Part shown: in pieces, positions 1 through 8,238 of the stretch | Layout: the number at the start of each line of letters is the position of its first letter | How positions within the stretch are numbered: position 1 is the first letter of the stretch | DNA from: Polyangiaceae bacterium | GTDB taxonomy: Bacteria > Myxococcota_A > Polyangia > Polyangiales > Polyangiaceae | Assembly: GCA_025937785.1 (NCBI GenBank) | Contig: JAICQQ010000056.1 | Location: 1-39,786, forward strand | DNA: 39,786 nucleotides | Reading direction: 5' to 3' | Made by a program: the position numbers and the translations under genes | The notes under the pieces: model-generated | The model's database searches: none | Told to the model about the DNA's origin: nothing | Seen by the model: only the letters and a program-made list of their open reading frames with translations

Positions 1-18
1 ACACTTCCAATCCCTCAT
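1..18 (-). CDS. Possible start of a gene running off the left edge
   Basis: On the minus strand an ATG at 18-16 opens a frame reading M-R-D-W-K-C before the window ends. It is preceded by a GAGG-containing stretch that could be a ribosome site. The start resembles the N-terminus of S23-type four-helix-bundle proteins, which are common in myxobacteria, but six codons cannot establish this. It lies just beyond the dispersed repeat arm at 70-184. Confidence 0.2.
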
Positions 19-69
19 GATCGAGCCTCATGCTCCAGCCATCGGCCCCACCTCGGCATCGGTTGCGCT

Positions 70-184
70 TCTTCGGGCACGGGCACGTTTACGTTCACGT
101 TCACGGGGCCATCGTCCAATTCAGGGACAGGCCCTAGGAAAGCGCTGTTTGTTTTCGTGGCGAATCAAAGATTCACCACACTAG
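70..184 (-). repeat. Dispersed repeat, left copy (51-bp core plus GTGAAC/GTGCCC arm)
   Basis: The core, 134-184, is 51 bp and is bounded by CTAG on both sides. It contains an imperfect palindrome around GAATC-AAA-GATTC, extended by GTGG/CCAC arms. Outside it, 70-133 carries a segment that on the minus strand reads GGCCTGTCCCTGAATTGG followed by GTGAAC and GTGCCC hexamers. The same arrangement recurs in inverted orientation at 39536-39654, and the core alone recurs at 5279-5329. The CTAG at 181-184 contains the stop codon of the adjacent FadL-like gene. Confidence 0.85.
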
Positions 185-1521
185 AATTCGAGCGACGTAT
201 CGGCGCTTGCGACCCAGAAGCTCCCGCCGGTCGCCATGCGGTCACCGTTCACCTTCACCTGTTCACGCTCCTCGAGCAGCCCCCACTGGAACGCCAGATC
301 TAGGCGCAGCCCCCCTTGGAGCACCGGATCGAGCCCCTTCACCTTCATGCCCGCACCCGCGCTCAGCACGTGGCGCGTGGAGTCGAGGAACGAGGTGTCG
401 CCGGTTTGCGGGGGTACCGGTGTCGCTTCGTAGACGTAGCCCGCGCGCAGCGGCAGCTCGAAGCGGGCGTCGAGCGACAGCGTGTACTCAGCGCCGATCC
501 GCGGCACGACCCGATCCCGGAAGCGCGGGTCCTCGGGCGGCGGTACCGTCGGGGCCTCCGGCAAGTTGATGATGACGCCCTCCGGCGGGTCGGCGTCGAA
601 CTCGGTCGTGGTCGAGCTCACTGGGCTCTGATAGCTCGACCAGTCGTACCAGGTCAGGTCGAGCTCCAGGCGAAAGCGCTGGGGCGTCCATGCCGCGGCG
701 AGGTTCAACTGACGCGGAATGAACATCTTCACCGAGCGCACCAGCACGTCGTAACGCACCGGAATCTCGAGAACGGTACCATCGATCACCGTATCCAACC
801 GCGCCGCCACCACGGTGTCGAGCTTGGCTTCTTCGCGGTAGCTCAGACCGAATTTCAGCGAGTCGAGCGCCAGGCTGGTGGAAACCTGCGGGTAGCGCGT
901 CGAGACCAGCTTTGCGTCGATCTGGTGCTCGAGGTCGGATTCGTACTCGCTGCGCCCGAACTCGGCTGCGACGGTGGTTCCACGCACCTGAAACCCGCCG
1001 CGCGTGGTCGCCAAGCTGGCAGTGCCCACGCCGATGGACCAGCCGTCGACGGGCATCACCGCGAGATTCACGCTCGTGTACAAGAGCTGCATGCGCGCTG
1101 CGTAGAAGACCCAGTAAAGATCGCTCTCGCGGATGGTTTCGGAGCGGCTCAGGTACCCGACCGGCAATTGTGCCGCCATACCGAACGCAACCGGGATACC
1201 CGCGATGCTGCCGGGCGCGACCACCCCGAACATCCAGGCGTCCACGCTGTCGAGCGCGCTGGGCTCGGAGTTGCTCTCCAAATGGAAGCCCGCGTGCGTG
1301 TAGCCCATGGAGAGTTCGAGGCGCTCGAACATCGCGAGCTGCGAGGGATTGTAGTAGTTGGCCGAATAGTCCTCCGCAGCAGCCGCCGTCGCGCCGGCCA
1401 TCGCCTTGGAGCGCGCGCCGAGGCCCAGCGCATCGACCGGCGTCGCGCCGGCCTGCGTGGCCCAACACAACGCTAGTCCGAGCGCCGCGCGCAGCCTGTG
1501 AAGCTCTCTGCGGCGAGTCAA
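181..1521 (-). CDS. FadL/OMPP1-family outer-membrane protein (downstream paralogue)
   Basis: Predicted 446-residue outer-membrane beta-barrel of the FadL/OMPP1/TodX type, a family that passes hydrophobic compounds across the outer membrane. The chosen TTG start (1521-1519) overlaps the upstream stop as TTGA and has AGGAGG eight bases before it. It gives a clean signal peptide: basic N-terminus, hydrophobic core, then AGA before TPVDALG. Family hallmarks are the opening GLGARSKAMAGATAAAAEDYSANYYNPS, with NPS in place of the usual NPA, alternating beta-strand sequence, and a C-terminal strand ending in Phe (TSLEF). It is a divergent paralogue of the gene immediately upstream and probably cotranscribed with it. 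The TAG stop is part of the repeat at 134-184. A longer frame is open to 1641 but would run into the upstream gene. The substrate cannot be deduced. Confidence 0.85.
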   Translation of the reverse strand: MTRRRELHRLRAALGLALCWATQAGATPVDALGLGARSKAMAGATAAAAEDYSANYYNPSQLAMFERLELSMGYTHAGFHLESNSEPSALDSVDAWMFGVVAPGSIAGIPVAFGMAAQLPVGYLSRSETIRESDLYWVFYAARMQLLYTSVNLAVMPVDGWSIGVGTASLATTRGGFQVRGTTVAAEFGRSEYESDLEHQIDAKLVSTRYPQVSTSLALDSLKFGLSYREEAKLDTVVAARLDTVIDGTVLEIPVRYDVLVRSVKMFIPRQLNLAAAWTPQRFRLELDLTWYDWSSYQSPVSSTTTEFDADPPEGVIINLPEAPTVPPPEDPRFRDRVVPRIGAEYTLSLDARFELPLRAGYVYEATPVPPQTGDTSFLDSTRHVLSAGAGMKVKGLDPVLQGGLRLDLAFQWGLLEEREQVKVNGDRMATGGSFWVASADTSLEF

Positions 1522-2795
1522 AATGCAACCCCTCCTGCGACAGCGAACAGCTGGACCTGGCCGCTGGTCACGACCTTGCTCAACGCCGGTTTCAGCGCCG
1601 CGGCCTCTGCCGACTTGGCGTGCGTGCGCTCGCGCAGCCACTGCCGCTGAAAGGCGATCTCGAGCGACAGCGGCACTCCAGCCGCTTCGAAGCGGACAGC
1701 ATAACCGGCGCTGGCAACCAGACGTGAGTTGTCCCAGGTATTCGTGCTGCCGCGCTGCTCGGGGATCGGGGTCGGCTCGTATGCCATTCCCGAACGCAGC
1801 TCAGCCTCGGCCCGCTCCCCCAAGGGCAGGCGAAACGCGAGCGCGGCTTTGGGGCTCCAGGTGTCGGAAAAGCCCGGATCGAGGGGAGCCCGGGCGCCAC
1901 AGACCGGCTCTTCGGGCGGGCAATCGAAGGTCTTTCCCAAAAATCCGGGGAAGGCCGACCAGCGGCGATAACGCAGCCCGAGCACGAAGCTCCATGCATC
2001 GGGAACCCATTGGATCTCGGCGTCGACTTGCTCGGGATCGTACTGTGCCATGCCCGCGATATTCAGCTCGGGGAGCTCCAGCGCCCCCAACTCGGACACG
2101 CGGATCTTCACGTCGACTTCGCTCCGGTGCTCGGCGCGCCACACCAGCCCGACGTGAACGTCGTCGATCGGCTCCGCGCTCACGCCTGCGACCGGAGCCA
2201 GGCTGGTCACCAATTCGTCGTGCACCACCGTCGTCGTGGTGCCCTCCTCCGATCCGGTAACGTCGACTGAACCCACCAGGCTCGCCAGCCACTGCACGCC
2301 CGCCCCGATCCGCAGCCGCGGGTGCACGAGCGCGCCCACACCGGTGGCCAGGTTCAAGCACTGCGCTCGCGGCGTGAGCAGGGGAAACTGCGGAGTATCG
2401 GCGTATAGCAGCTCTGCGCGCGTCACGAGTTCACGAGGGCTGTACGCGCTGAAGCCGATCGCCAGTCGGTGGGAGAGCACGCCACCGAAGGGAAGCGGCA
2501 GGGTGACACCGAGGGTGGTGCTGTTCACCGCGTCCTGGGCCCGCCCGTGGCTGGTCCCCGAATACTCGGTCTCGAACAAGGCGCTCTGGTAGCCGAGGCT
2601 CAGGTGTTGCTCGGTCCGGCCGCCGAGCAACGCCGGGTTGTGCGCGCTTTGGTGGTCGTGCTCACCGTGGGCGACGCCTGTTTGCGCCATGCTCTGGGGC
2701 CTCGCCCCGACGCCAAACAGGTCGGCCGGGGAAGCCGCCAGCGGCCCTGCACAGGTCAACGCGGCGCCCGCTAGCCCCCAGAGCCGGGGCTGCAT
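1518..2795 (-). CDS. FadL/OMPP1-family outer-membrane protein (upstream paralogue)
   Basis: Predicted 425-residue FadL/OMPP1-type barrel. From the ATG at 2795 the protein begins with a signal peptide (MQPRLWGLAGAALTCAGPLA) followed by SPADLFGVGARPQSMAQTG and an HNPALLG segment, the NPA motif typical of this family near the plug domain. It ends in an aromatic residue (GGVAF), as expected for insertion by the Bam machinery. An open frame extends to 2888, but the added 31 residues are Arg-rich and would mask the signal peptide, so the internal ATG is preferred. The TGA stop overlaps the TTG start of the next gene, implying translational coupling of a two-protein outer-membrane unit. The divergent neighbour encodes a secreted metallohydrolase. 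Confidence 0.85.
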   Translation of the reverse strand: MQPRLWGLAGAALTCAGPLAASPADLFGVGARPQSMAQTGVAHGEHDHQSAHNPALLGGRTEQHLSLGYQSALFETEYSGTSHGRAQDAVNSTTLGVTLPLPFGGVLSHRLAIGFSAYSPRELVTRAELLYADTPQFPLLTPRAQCLNLATGVGALVHPRLRIGAGVQWLASLVGSVDVTGSEEGTTTTVVHDELVTSLAPVAGVSAEPIDDVHVGLVWRAEHRSEVDVKIRVSELGALELPELNIAGMAQYDPEQVDAEIQWVPDAWSFVLGLRYRRWSAFPGFLGKTFDCPPEEPVCGARAPLDPGFSDTWSPKAALAFRLPLGERAEAELRSGMAYEPTPIPEQRGSTNTWDNSRLVASAGYAVRFEAAGVPLSLEIAFQRQWLRERTHAKSAEAAALKPALSKVVTSGQVQLFAVAGGVAF

Positions 2796-2991
2796 CCCTG
2801 CCCGAAGCGTGCCGAAGCGCTGACCCCTCCCACGCCTCACCTGGCCCTCCAACTCGTCAGCGCTCGCCAAGCTCCACAACCTCGACACGGGTCAATCCGG
2901 CCCCCAAACAATACACGGCAAGCGCCCCCTTGCAGCCCCCAATGACTCGGTTCTATAGCGAGATCCGGGAATCGCCGTTCCCGGTTGCCGC

Positions 2992-5190
2992 GTGACGCCT
3001 TCGACCCACAGAAAGCCCTGGCGGGCCAGCGCCGGCGCGGGCGCCGCGTTCATCGCGCTCAGCCTGGGCGCCAGCAGTACACCGGCCCGCTCGGAACGCC
3101 AGGAGCCTAACGGCAGCTTCGTCGTCACCGCCCAAACCGCCGGTGGCCGCCTCCGCGTCGGCGGGGTCGCTGGAGATCTCGGCCTCAGAAACAGCCGGGT
3201 GACGGCCATCGTCCGCAAGCAGGATGGGTACCTGGTGGACTTTTGGACCAACCACCCCACCCTGCCCACAGCGCCTCAGCTGCGGGACACCACCAACGCC
3301 GACGGCCTGTGGCAGCTGACGCCGTTCATCAGTGACGGCATCAAGCAGCGCAGCCTGCGCTACGACGACGTGCGCAGCGTCGGAGACGCCGTCGTTGCGA
3401 CCGCCACCGTGAGCATCGCGGGCGCCCGAGTACGCATCGAAACGAACTACCGGCTCACGGCCAACGAACCCGAGGTGGTGATCACCACGCGCTTTACCCA
3501 CCTCGAAGGCGGTACGACGAACCTCAAGTTTCAAGAAGGGTTGAAGTGGGGCAACGCGGACTACTACGTCCCCGGCGTCGCTCAACCGCTCAACACGTTC
3601 GAAGGGCGCGCGCGCTCGATCGGCCGTCAGGGGCTGTGCGGCGATCTGCAGTGGATTCGCCTCGACGCCGAACCCTTCCATTTCGAGTTCAAACAGACTC
3701 ATCCGGGCCTCGCGCCGCAGATCCTCACCAGCTACGAGCTGGTGCCCGTCACGCCCAAGACGACGCCCACGCTCACTCGAAAGCTGCGCTATGAACCGCT
3801 CGTCACAGCGGCCCCGCGCGCCGTGCCGCTCGGCCTGCTTCAAGCCTCCGTCGTCGACGAGCTCGGCCGCGCCCTGCCCGCCAAGCTCTCATTCGTGGGC
3901 TTGGGCGGCACGAAGACCCCCAACTTCGGCAACGACGGCAACGAGAGCGGGGTGGCGCGCTTCGTCTGGAGTGGGTCAGGGCACTTCACGCGCCAGCTGC
4001 CCGCGGGAAATTACCGCGTGCTCGCCACCGCCGGGCCGGAGCGGGGCGCCGAGCGCTGGGACGTGTCGATCAGCGCCGGGCAAACCACCGAGGTCAGCGG
4101 TAGGCTGCCGCGGCTGATCGAGACCCCCGGTTACATCAGCGCGGATCTGCACCTGCATCAGGTCCCGAGCGTCGACGCAGACGTGGCGCTGTCGAGTCGC
4201 CTGATCGCGGTGGCGGCGGAAGGTGTCGAGCTCGCGGTGGCCACCGACCATTACGCCGTCACCGACTTTGCGCCTACCGTCGCCCAAATGATCGCCACGG
4301 GCGATCTGGCTCGACCGCTGGCAACCATGGTCGGCAGCGAGGTGAGCACCGTCGGCAAACGCTTCGGGCACTTCAACCTGTTTCCGATGCAGATGGGCGA
4401 CTGGGTCGACTCCACCGACACGACTCCGAAAGCCATGTTCGCGGAAATGCGCAAGGTAGCGCCTCAGGGCATCCTGCAGGTCAATCACCCGCGCTGGCCC
4501 GACCTCGGGTACTTCCAGGTCTACCGGATGGACCCCAAGACCCACCGCGTACCGCTCGCTCTCCGAGACCAGTTCGTCGAGGACTTCGACGCGCTCGAGG
4601 TCTTCAATGGGCTCGACGCCTACAGTCACCCGCGCGTGCGCCTCGTGATCCGGGACTGGATCGCGCACTTGGGTCGTGGCTTTCGCTATACCGCGACCGG
4701 CAACAGCGATTCGCACAAGCTGGCGTTCGAAGACCCGGGGCTGCCGCGCAACCTGATCTTCCATGGTGCGGCGAGCCACGACGACCAAGACGTGTACGCG
4801 AAAGAAGTGGACATCATCGACGGCATCAAACGCGGACGCGTGCTGGTGACCAACGGTCCGTACATCGACGTCAAGGTCGGCGACCAGGGTCCTGGGGACA
4901 CCGTCAAGAGCGATGGCAAACCCGTCTTGCTGGAGGTTCGCGTGCGCGCGGTTCCCTGGGTCGACGTGAGTCAAGTCGAGGTGTTGGTGGGACCCAAAGC
5001 GGACCGGCTGCGAGCGGTGCCGGTCCCGCAGACGGGCGCGCTGGTTCGTTACCAAGAGACGGTCAAAGTTCCGGGCTACGCGAAGACGTTCGTGATAGTG
5101 ATAGTCAGCGGCAAGCAGCCACTCGAAAACGTCTACGCGACCGGCGTACGGCCGCTGGCGTTCACGAACCCGATCTGGATCGAACCCTAG
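2992..5190 (+). CDS. Secreted CehA/McbA-type PHP-domain metallohydrolase
   Basis: A 732-residue predicted exported metal-dependent hydrolase starting at GTG. A basic, hydrophobic N-terminus (about residues 1-34) looks like a signal peptide. Residues about 35-280 form a beta-rich domain without an obvious family. Residues about 285-375 resemble a carboxypeptidase-regulatory-like beta-sandwich (QASVVDELGRALPAKLSFVG, LPAGNYRVLAT). From about residue 382 there is a PHP-type metal site: SADLHLHQ, then ATDHY near 416, GSEVS, VNHPRWPD near 498 and GNSDSHK near 571, supplying the usual Asp/His ligands. This layout matches CehA/McbA-like proteins, some of which hydrolyse carbamate or phosphate esters, but the substrate here is unknown. 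A stable hairpin follows the stop. Confidence 0.85.
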   Translation: MTPSTHRKPWRASAGAGAAFIALSLGASSTPARSERQEPNGSFVVTAQTAGGRLRVGGVAGDLGLRNSRVTAIVRKQDGYLVDFWTNHPTLPTAPQLRDTTNADGLWQLTPFISDGIKQRSLRYDDVRSVGDAVVATATVSIAGARVRIETNYRLTANEPEVVITTRFTHLEGGTTNLKFQEGLKWGNADYYVPGVAQPLNTFEGRARSIGRQGLCGDLQWIRLDAEPFHFEFKQTHPGLAPQILTSYELVPVTPKTTPTLTRKLRYEPLVTAAPRAVPLGLLQASVVDELGRALPAKLSFVGLGGTKTPNFGNDGNESGVARFVWSGSGHFTRQLPAGNYRVLATAGPERGAERWDVSISAGQTTEVSGRLPRLIETPGYISADLHLHQVPSVDADVALSSRLIAVAAEGVELAVATDHYAVTDFAPTVAQMIATGDLARPLATMVGSEVSTVGKRFGHFNLFPMQMGDWVDSTDTTPKAMFAEMRKVAPQGILQVNHPRWPDLGYFQVYRMDPKTHRVPLALRDQFVEDFDALEVFNGLDAYSHPRVRLVIRDWIAHLGRGFRYTATGNSDSHKLAFEDPGLPRNLIFHGAASHDDQDVYAKEVDIIDGIKRGRVLVTNGPYIDVKVGDQGPGDTVKSDGKPVLLEVRVRAVPWVDVSQVEVLVGPKADRLRAVPVPQTGALVRYQETVKVPGYAKTFVIVIVSGKQPLENVYATGVRPLAFTNPIWIEP

Positions 5191-5212
5191 TGTCCTGTCT
5201 CCGTGGTTCGTC

Positions 5213-5258
5213 CCGAAAATCGCGCGGCCCTGCCTCTACGAGGCCGCGCAAATTTCGG
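5213..5258 (+). terminator. Long hairpin after the PHP hydrolase gene, no U-tract
   Basis: CCGAAA and GCGCGGCC on the left pair with GGCCGCGC and TTTCGG on the right, enclosing a 12-base loop. It starts 23 bases after the stop codon. No run of T follows, so it may protect the 3' end or act as a weak terminator rather than a canonical intrinsic one. Confidence 0.5.
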
Positions 5259-5278
5259 ACTCTGGCGTCCCATTGAGA

Positions 5279-5329
5279 CTAGGAAAGCCTTGTTTATTTT
5301 CGGGGCGAATCAAAGATTCACCACACCAG
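5279..5329 (-). repeat. 51-bp CTAG-bounded repeat core, middle copy
   Basis: Third copy of the core found at 134-184 and 39536-39586, in the same orientation as the left copy. One boundary is CTAG and the other has decayed to CCAG. The GAATC-AAA-GATTC palindrome is intact, while its outer arm has GGGG instead of GTGG. It lies between the PHP hydrolase and tatB, so unlike the other copies it does not abut a stop codon. Confidence 0.8.
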
Positions 5330-5405
5330 CGATTCGGGCCCGAGAATCTCCAGAATTACTCGATGTACGATTGCGGGCCTCCGGCCTAGGAGGTAGCGTT
5401 CGAGC

Positions 5406-5948
5406 GTGTTTGGTATCTCGTTCTCGGAGATCGCTGTCATCGCCGTCATCGCGCTGGTGGTCGTGGGTCCCCAAAAGCTCCCCGGGATGCTGCGGACCAT
5501 GGGGCTGTGGGTCCGGAAGATCCGGAAAATGACCACCGAGGTGCGGGCGCAGACCGGCATCGACGAGATCCTGCGCGAGGAAGGCATCGACGGTGTGCAC
5601 GAGCTCCGCAGCCTGCTCCGCGGCGAAATCGCTGCAGCCAAGGGTCGACGCGCGGGTCCCTCCGAGGACCCTTACCTCGAAACGCTCGAGTTCGATCTCA
5701 ACCGGGAGTACCCCAGCGAGGGTCCTGACGCATACCATGCGGTTCCCGACGACCTGCTGGACGACGACGTCGCGGCCAAGCCAGCCCCGGCGTCCAACGG
5801 CGGCGCTGACACTTCACCAGAAGCCGCACCACCCGGTGAGGCTCTGGAGCCGATGAACGACGTGACAGCTGCGAACGCGCCCACTCCGCGGGCATTCACC
5901 CCGATCCCGCCGGAAGCGTCCCTTCCCACGACTGGTAAACCCTCGTGA
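5406..5948 (+). CDS. tatB: Sec-independent protein translocase TatB
   Basis: A 180-residue TatA/TatB-family protein. It has a short N-terminal transmembrane helix (about residues 7-21, SEIAVIAVIALVVVG), the hinge GPQKLPGMLRTMG, a charged amphipathic helix (WVRKIRKMTTEVRAQTG) and a long acidic, Pro/Ala-rich C-terminal tail. The length and tail favour TatB over TatA. TatB works with TatC as the receptor for twin-arginine signal peptides. The GTG start has AGGAGG at 5388-5393, a slightly long spacing of 12 bases. The stop overlaps the tatC start. No tatA is visible nearby, so TatA is either encoded elsewhere or this protein serves both roles. Confidence 0.9.
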   Translation: MFGISFSEIAVIAVIALVVVGPQKLPGMLRTMGLWVRKIRKMTTEVRAQTGIDEILREEGIDGVHELRSLLRGEIAAAKGRRAGPSEDPYLETLEFDLNREYPSEGPDAYHAVPDDLLDDDVAAKPAPASNGGADTSPEAAPPGEALEPMNDVTAANAPTPRAFTPIPPEASLPTTGKPS

Positions 5949-6745
5949 CCGACAACACCAAGGCGGCCGTCGAGGACGGCACGATGACCTTCTGGGAGCA
6001 CCTGGAAGAGCTGCGTTCGCGTGTGATCAAGATGATCCTGGCGTTCGCGGTGGGGGCTGCGGTCGCGTGGTGGTTCAAGGTCGATCTGCTGGAGTGGATC
6101 GCGACGCCGTTCATCGAAGGCTGGAACAAACAGGACGGGGTGGCAAAGTTCCACTTCCCCCACCCCGCCGCGTTGTTCATTGCCTATATCAAGCTGGCCG
6201 TGCTGGGAGGCTTCGTACTGGCCCTGCCCGTGATCCTCTACCAGGTCTGGGCGTTCATAGCGCCGGGCCTCTACGCTAAGGAAAAGCGCTTCGCGATCCC
6301 GTTCGTGGTCTCGTCGTGCGCCCTGTTCGCCGGGGGCGGCTACTTCGGATGGCGCATCGCGTTCCCGATCGCGTTCCAGTACCTCTTGAGCTTCGCTGAC
6401 CTACCTCCGGGCGGAAAGTTCGACATCGAGCCCACGGTCATGATCGGCGAGTACATCGAATTTCTCATCCGGATGCTGGTCGCGTTCGGCGCCGTGTTCG
6501 AAATCCCGGTGGTCGTGTTCTTCTTGTCGATCATCGGCGTGGTGAACCACAAGCAGCTGATCAAGTTCTCACGCTACTTCATCGTGATCGCATTCGTGAT
6601 TTCGGCCATCATCACGCCGCCCGATCCGATGAGTCAGCTGCTACTCGCGGTCCCGCTGTGCCTGCTGTACGGGCTGTCGATCGGCATTTGCTGGATCTTC
6701 GAGAAGCGACGCGCCGATAGCAAAGCGGCGCTCGAGAAGCCGTAG
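5945..6745 (+). CDS. tatC: Sec-independent protein translocase TatC
   Basis: A 266-residue polytopic inner-membrane protein and core of the Tat receptor for folded proteins. The cytoplasmic N-terminus carries the family motif FWEHLEELRSRVIK. Further hallmarks are PVILYQVWAFIAPGLYAKEK in the first cytoplasmic loop, FEIPVVVFFLSIIGVV, and SAIITPPDPMSQLLLAVP near the C-terminus. About six transmembrane helices can be seen. The GTG start overlaps the tatB TGA as GTGA, so the two are translationally coupled. Its stop codon directly abuts the stop of the convergent rlmH gene with no bases between them. Confidence 0.95.
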   Translation: MTDNTKAAVEDGTMTFWEHLEELRSRVIKMILAFAVGAAVAWWFKVDLLEWIATPFIEGWNKQDGVAKFHFPHPAALFIAYIKLAVLGGFVLALPVILYQVWAFIAPGLYAKEKRFAIPFVVSSCALFAGGGYFGWRIAFPIAFQYLLSFADLPPGGKFDIEPTVMIGEYIEFLIRMLVAFGAVFEIPVVVFFLSIIGVVNHKQLIKFSRYFIVIAFVISAIITPPDPMSQLLLAVPLCLLYGLSIGICWIFEKRRADSKAALEKP

Positions 6746-7177
6746 CTAACCCTCGCGCGCGTATGGCTCTCCGCGCTGGATGGTCATGGCGCGATAGAGT
6801 TGCTCGAACAGGATCAGACGGACCAGGCGGTGCGGCAAGGTCAGCGACGAGAGGCTCAAGTGGGCGTGCCCGCGACGCGACACGTCACGAGGAATACCCT
6901 CGGCACCACCGATCACGAAACAGACACTGCCGTTCTTGCTCGCGCTCCAGGTCTCGAGCTTCGTTGCTAGGGCCTGGCTCGACAAAGCTTCGCCCCACAC
7001 CTCCAGCATCACCAGAAAGCCGTCGCGGGGGACCTTGCGGGCCAGTCCGCCCGCGTCTTTAGCCTCGATCTCTTCGAGCCCCGACACGTAACGCGTCAGG
7101 CGCCCCTTGTAGTCGTCCACGAGTTCCCGCAGGGCACGCTCCTTGAGCTTGCCCTGCGCGAGCACGACCAGTTTCAC
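6746..7177 (-). CDS. rlmH: 23S rRNA (pseudouridine-1915-N3)-methyltransferase RlmH
   Basis: A 143-residue SPOUT-class methyltransferase that modifies pseudouridine 1915 in helix 69 of 23S rRNA. The GTG start at 7177 gives VKLVVLAQGKLKE, the normal RlmH N-terminus. The knotted SAM-binding region is clear: FVIGGAEGIPRDV, then LSLSSLTLPHRLVRLILFEQLYRAMTIQRGEPYA, the diagnostic RlmH ending, where HRLVR and EQLYRA form the dimer and active-site region. The start overlaps the rsfS stop by four bases. Pairing with rsfS is widely conserved and links this gene to late 50S maturation. A longer open frame upstream is not used. Confidence 0.95.
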   Translation of the reverse strand: MKLVVLAQGKLKERALRELVDDYKGRLTRYVSGLEEIEAKDAGGLARKVPRDGFLVMLEVWGEALSSQALATKLETWSASKNGSVCFVIGGAEGIPRDVSRRGHAHLSLSSLTLPHRLVRLILFEQLYRAMTIQRGEPYAREG

Positions 7178-7641
7178 ACCGACTCTGACTGGGATGCACC
7201 GAGCGGCACGCGGCGCGCATCCATCCACAGCCCGTCTAGATCGTACAGCGCCCGTGTCTCCTCGTTGAAGACGTGCACCACGACGTCGACGAAGTCGATG
7301 AGAACCCAATGGCCCCGCGGCAAACCTTCGATCGAGATCGCGTGGCTGCCGTCGCGGCTCAGCGCCTCGTCCACCGCGCGCGCGATCGTGGCTACGTGAC
7401 GATCGCTCTGCCCAGTCATGAGCACGAGGTAGTCCGCGTAATCCACCTTACCGGTGACATCGATGATTTCGACGGCGCCGGCCTTCTTGTCCAAGCCGGC
7501 TCGGGCTGCTTCGAGAGCGAGTTCTTGAGAATGCCGTGACGGTTCGGCACCGCTCTTCAACAGATCTGCTCTGGCACGTCTCAGTTGATTTCGCTGTGTC
7601 GCCTTGAGTTTCAAACGTCTAGACCTTGGTGAGGGATCCAC
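7174..7641 (-). CDS. rsfS: Ribosomal silencing factor RsfS
   Basis: A 155-residue RsfS/Iojap-family protein, which binds uL14 on the 50S subunit and blocks joining to 30S. The conserved core runs from LALEAARAGLDKKAGAVEIIDVTGKVDYADYLVLMTGQSDRHV to GLPRGHWVLIDFVDVVVHVFNEETRALYDLDGLW. The first ~35 residues after the GTG start at 7641 are basic and lie outside the family core. The true start may therefore be further in, although the codon use there is still coding-like. It is coupled to rlmH through a GTGA overlap. Confidence 0.92.
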   Translation of the reverse strand: MDPSPRSRRLKLKATQRNQLRRARADLLKSGAEPSRHSQELALEAARAGLDKKAGAVEIIDVTGKVDYADYLVLMTGQSDRHVATIARAVDEALSRDGSHAISIEGLPRGHWVLIDFVDVVVHVFNEETRALYDLDGLWMDARRVPLGASQSESV

Positions 7642-7956
7642 CCCGGGACAGGGGGGCGCTGCCGTGAGCGAAGTGGAGCGGCGTCACGTCAATCTCGAGC
7701 TGGCCGGCTCCAGACCTGCCGTGCGATCGACACCCACCGATGTGCGCCTTGATGCGCGTCGGTCCCCCAGGGATTCGGTCGAACCGACCCGGCCTCAAAT
7801 CCGGTCCCCCTGGCGAGGGAAGTGACGCAGCAACAGAAGCTCGCTCAACTGTCCGTAGAATAGCTCATAGTGCTGCGTGTCGGAAGTCGACGCGCTGACA
7901 AATTGTGCAGGGTCCACTGATTCCAGCAGGGCGCGAAATCGGGTCCCGCCGCTTCG
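7642..7956. other. Stretch between rsfS and the small lipoprotein gene
   Basis: This 315-base stretch lacks a recognisable conserved gene. The half near 7795-7956 reads as plausible coding sequence on the minus strand (see the entry at 7795-7917). The half near 7642-7794 contains only short inverted repeats, such as TCGGT-CGA-ACCGA near 7776-7788, and no convincing promoter. Confidence 0.5.
7795..7917 (-). CDS. Possible 40-residue small protein
   Basis: A minus-strand frame starting at GTG (7917-7915) encodes 40 residues beginning MDPAQFVSASTSDTQHYELF and ending FPRQGDRI. It has a balanced, helix-friendly composition (YGQLSELLLLRHF) and mostly G/C third positions. A CTGGAA element sits about six bases before the GTG. 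The frame is the same as that of the small lipoprotein gene at 7957-8238 and stays open back to that gene's TAG stop. It could therefore be a separate small gene, or a tail separated from the lipoprotein by a nonsense mutation. No family is recognised. Confidence 0.35.
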   Translation of the reverse strand: MDPAQFVSASTSDTQHYELFYGQLSELLLLRHFPRQGDRI

Positions 7957-8238
7957 CTACGGTTTCGGCACCTGAGCCGGAAGGGGGTCGGGCGGCGGCG
8001 TGCCGGGTGCGCCACCTTCACCGGGCCCGTCGCTCACCCACTCTCCACCGGCTTCGATGCCCGCCAACGGATCTGCCGAGGCAACGCCGCCCTCCCAGGG
8101 GGCGACCTCGGGGCGCTGATACTCTGGCTCGGGCCCCGGCGGCACCTGAACGGCGCCACAAGCCCCCGCGACGCCCGCAGACAGCGCGCCCCAGACGCTC
8201 ACGCGGAGTGGCCAACGGCGTAGGCTCAATCTGTCCAT
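7957..8238 (-). CDS. Small Pro/Glu-rich putative lipoprotein
   Basis: A 93-residue protein starting with MDRLSLRRWPLRVSVWGALS, a basic then hydrophobic leader ending VAGACG, a loose lipobox with Cys near position 27. The mature part is short, acidic and Pro/Gly-rich (PPGPEPEYQRPEVAPWEGG), so it is probably a disordered surface or periplasmic lipoprotein. The ATG at 8238 lies inside the last codons of the upstream SDR gene, giving a 13-base overlap, which suggests coupled translation. No known family is recognised. The lipobox is not canonical, so ordinary secretion is an alternative. Confidence 0.6.
   Translation of the reverse strand: MDRLSLRRWPLRVSVWGALSAGVAGACGAVQVPPGPEPEYQRPEVAPWEGGVASADPLAGIEAGGEWVSDGPGEGGAPGTPPPDPLPAQVPKP

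Noticed and set aside
316..1476. 386-codon plus-strand frame over the first FadL-like gene
   Set aside because: Composition typical of a reverse-frame shadow; the minus strand has signal peptide and barrel features.
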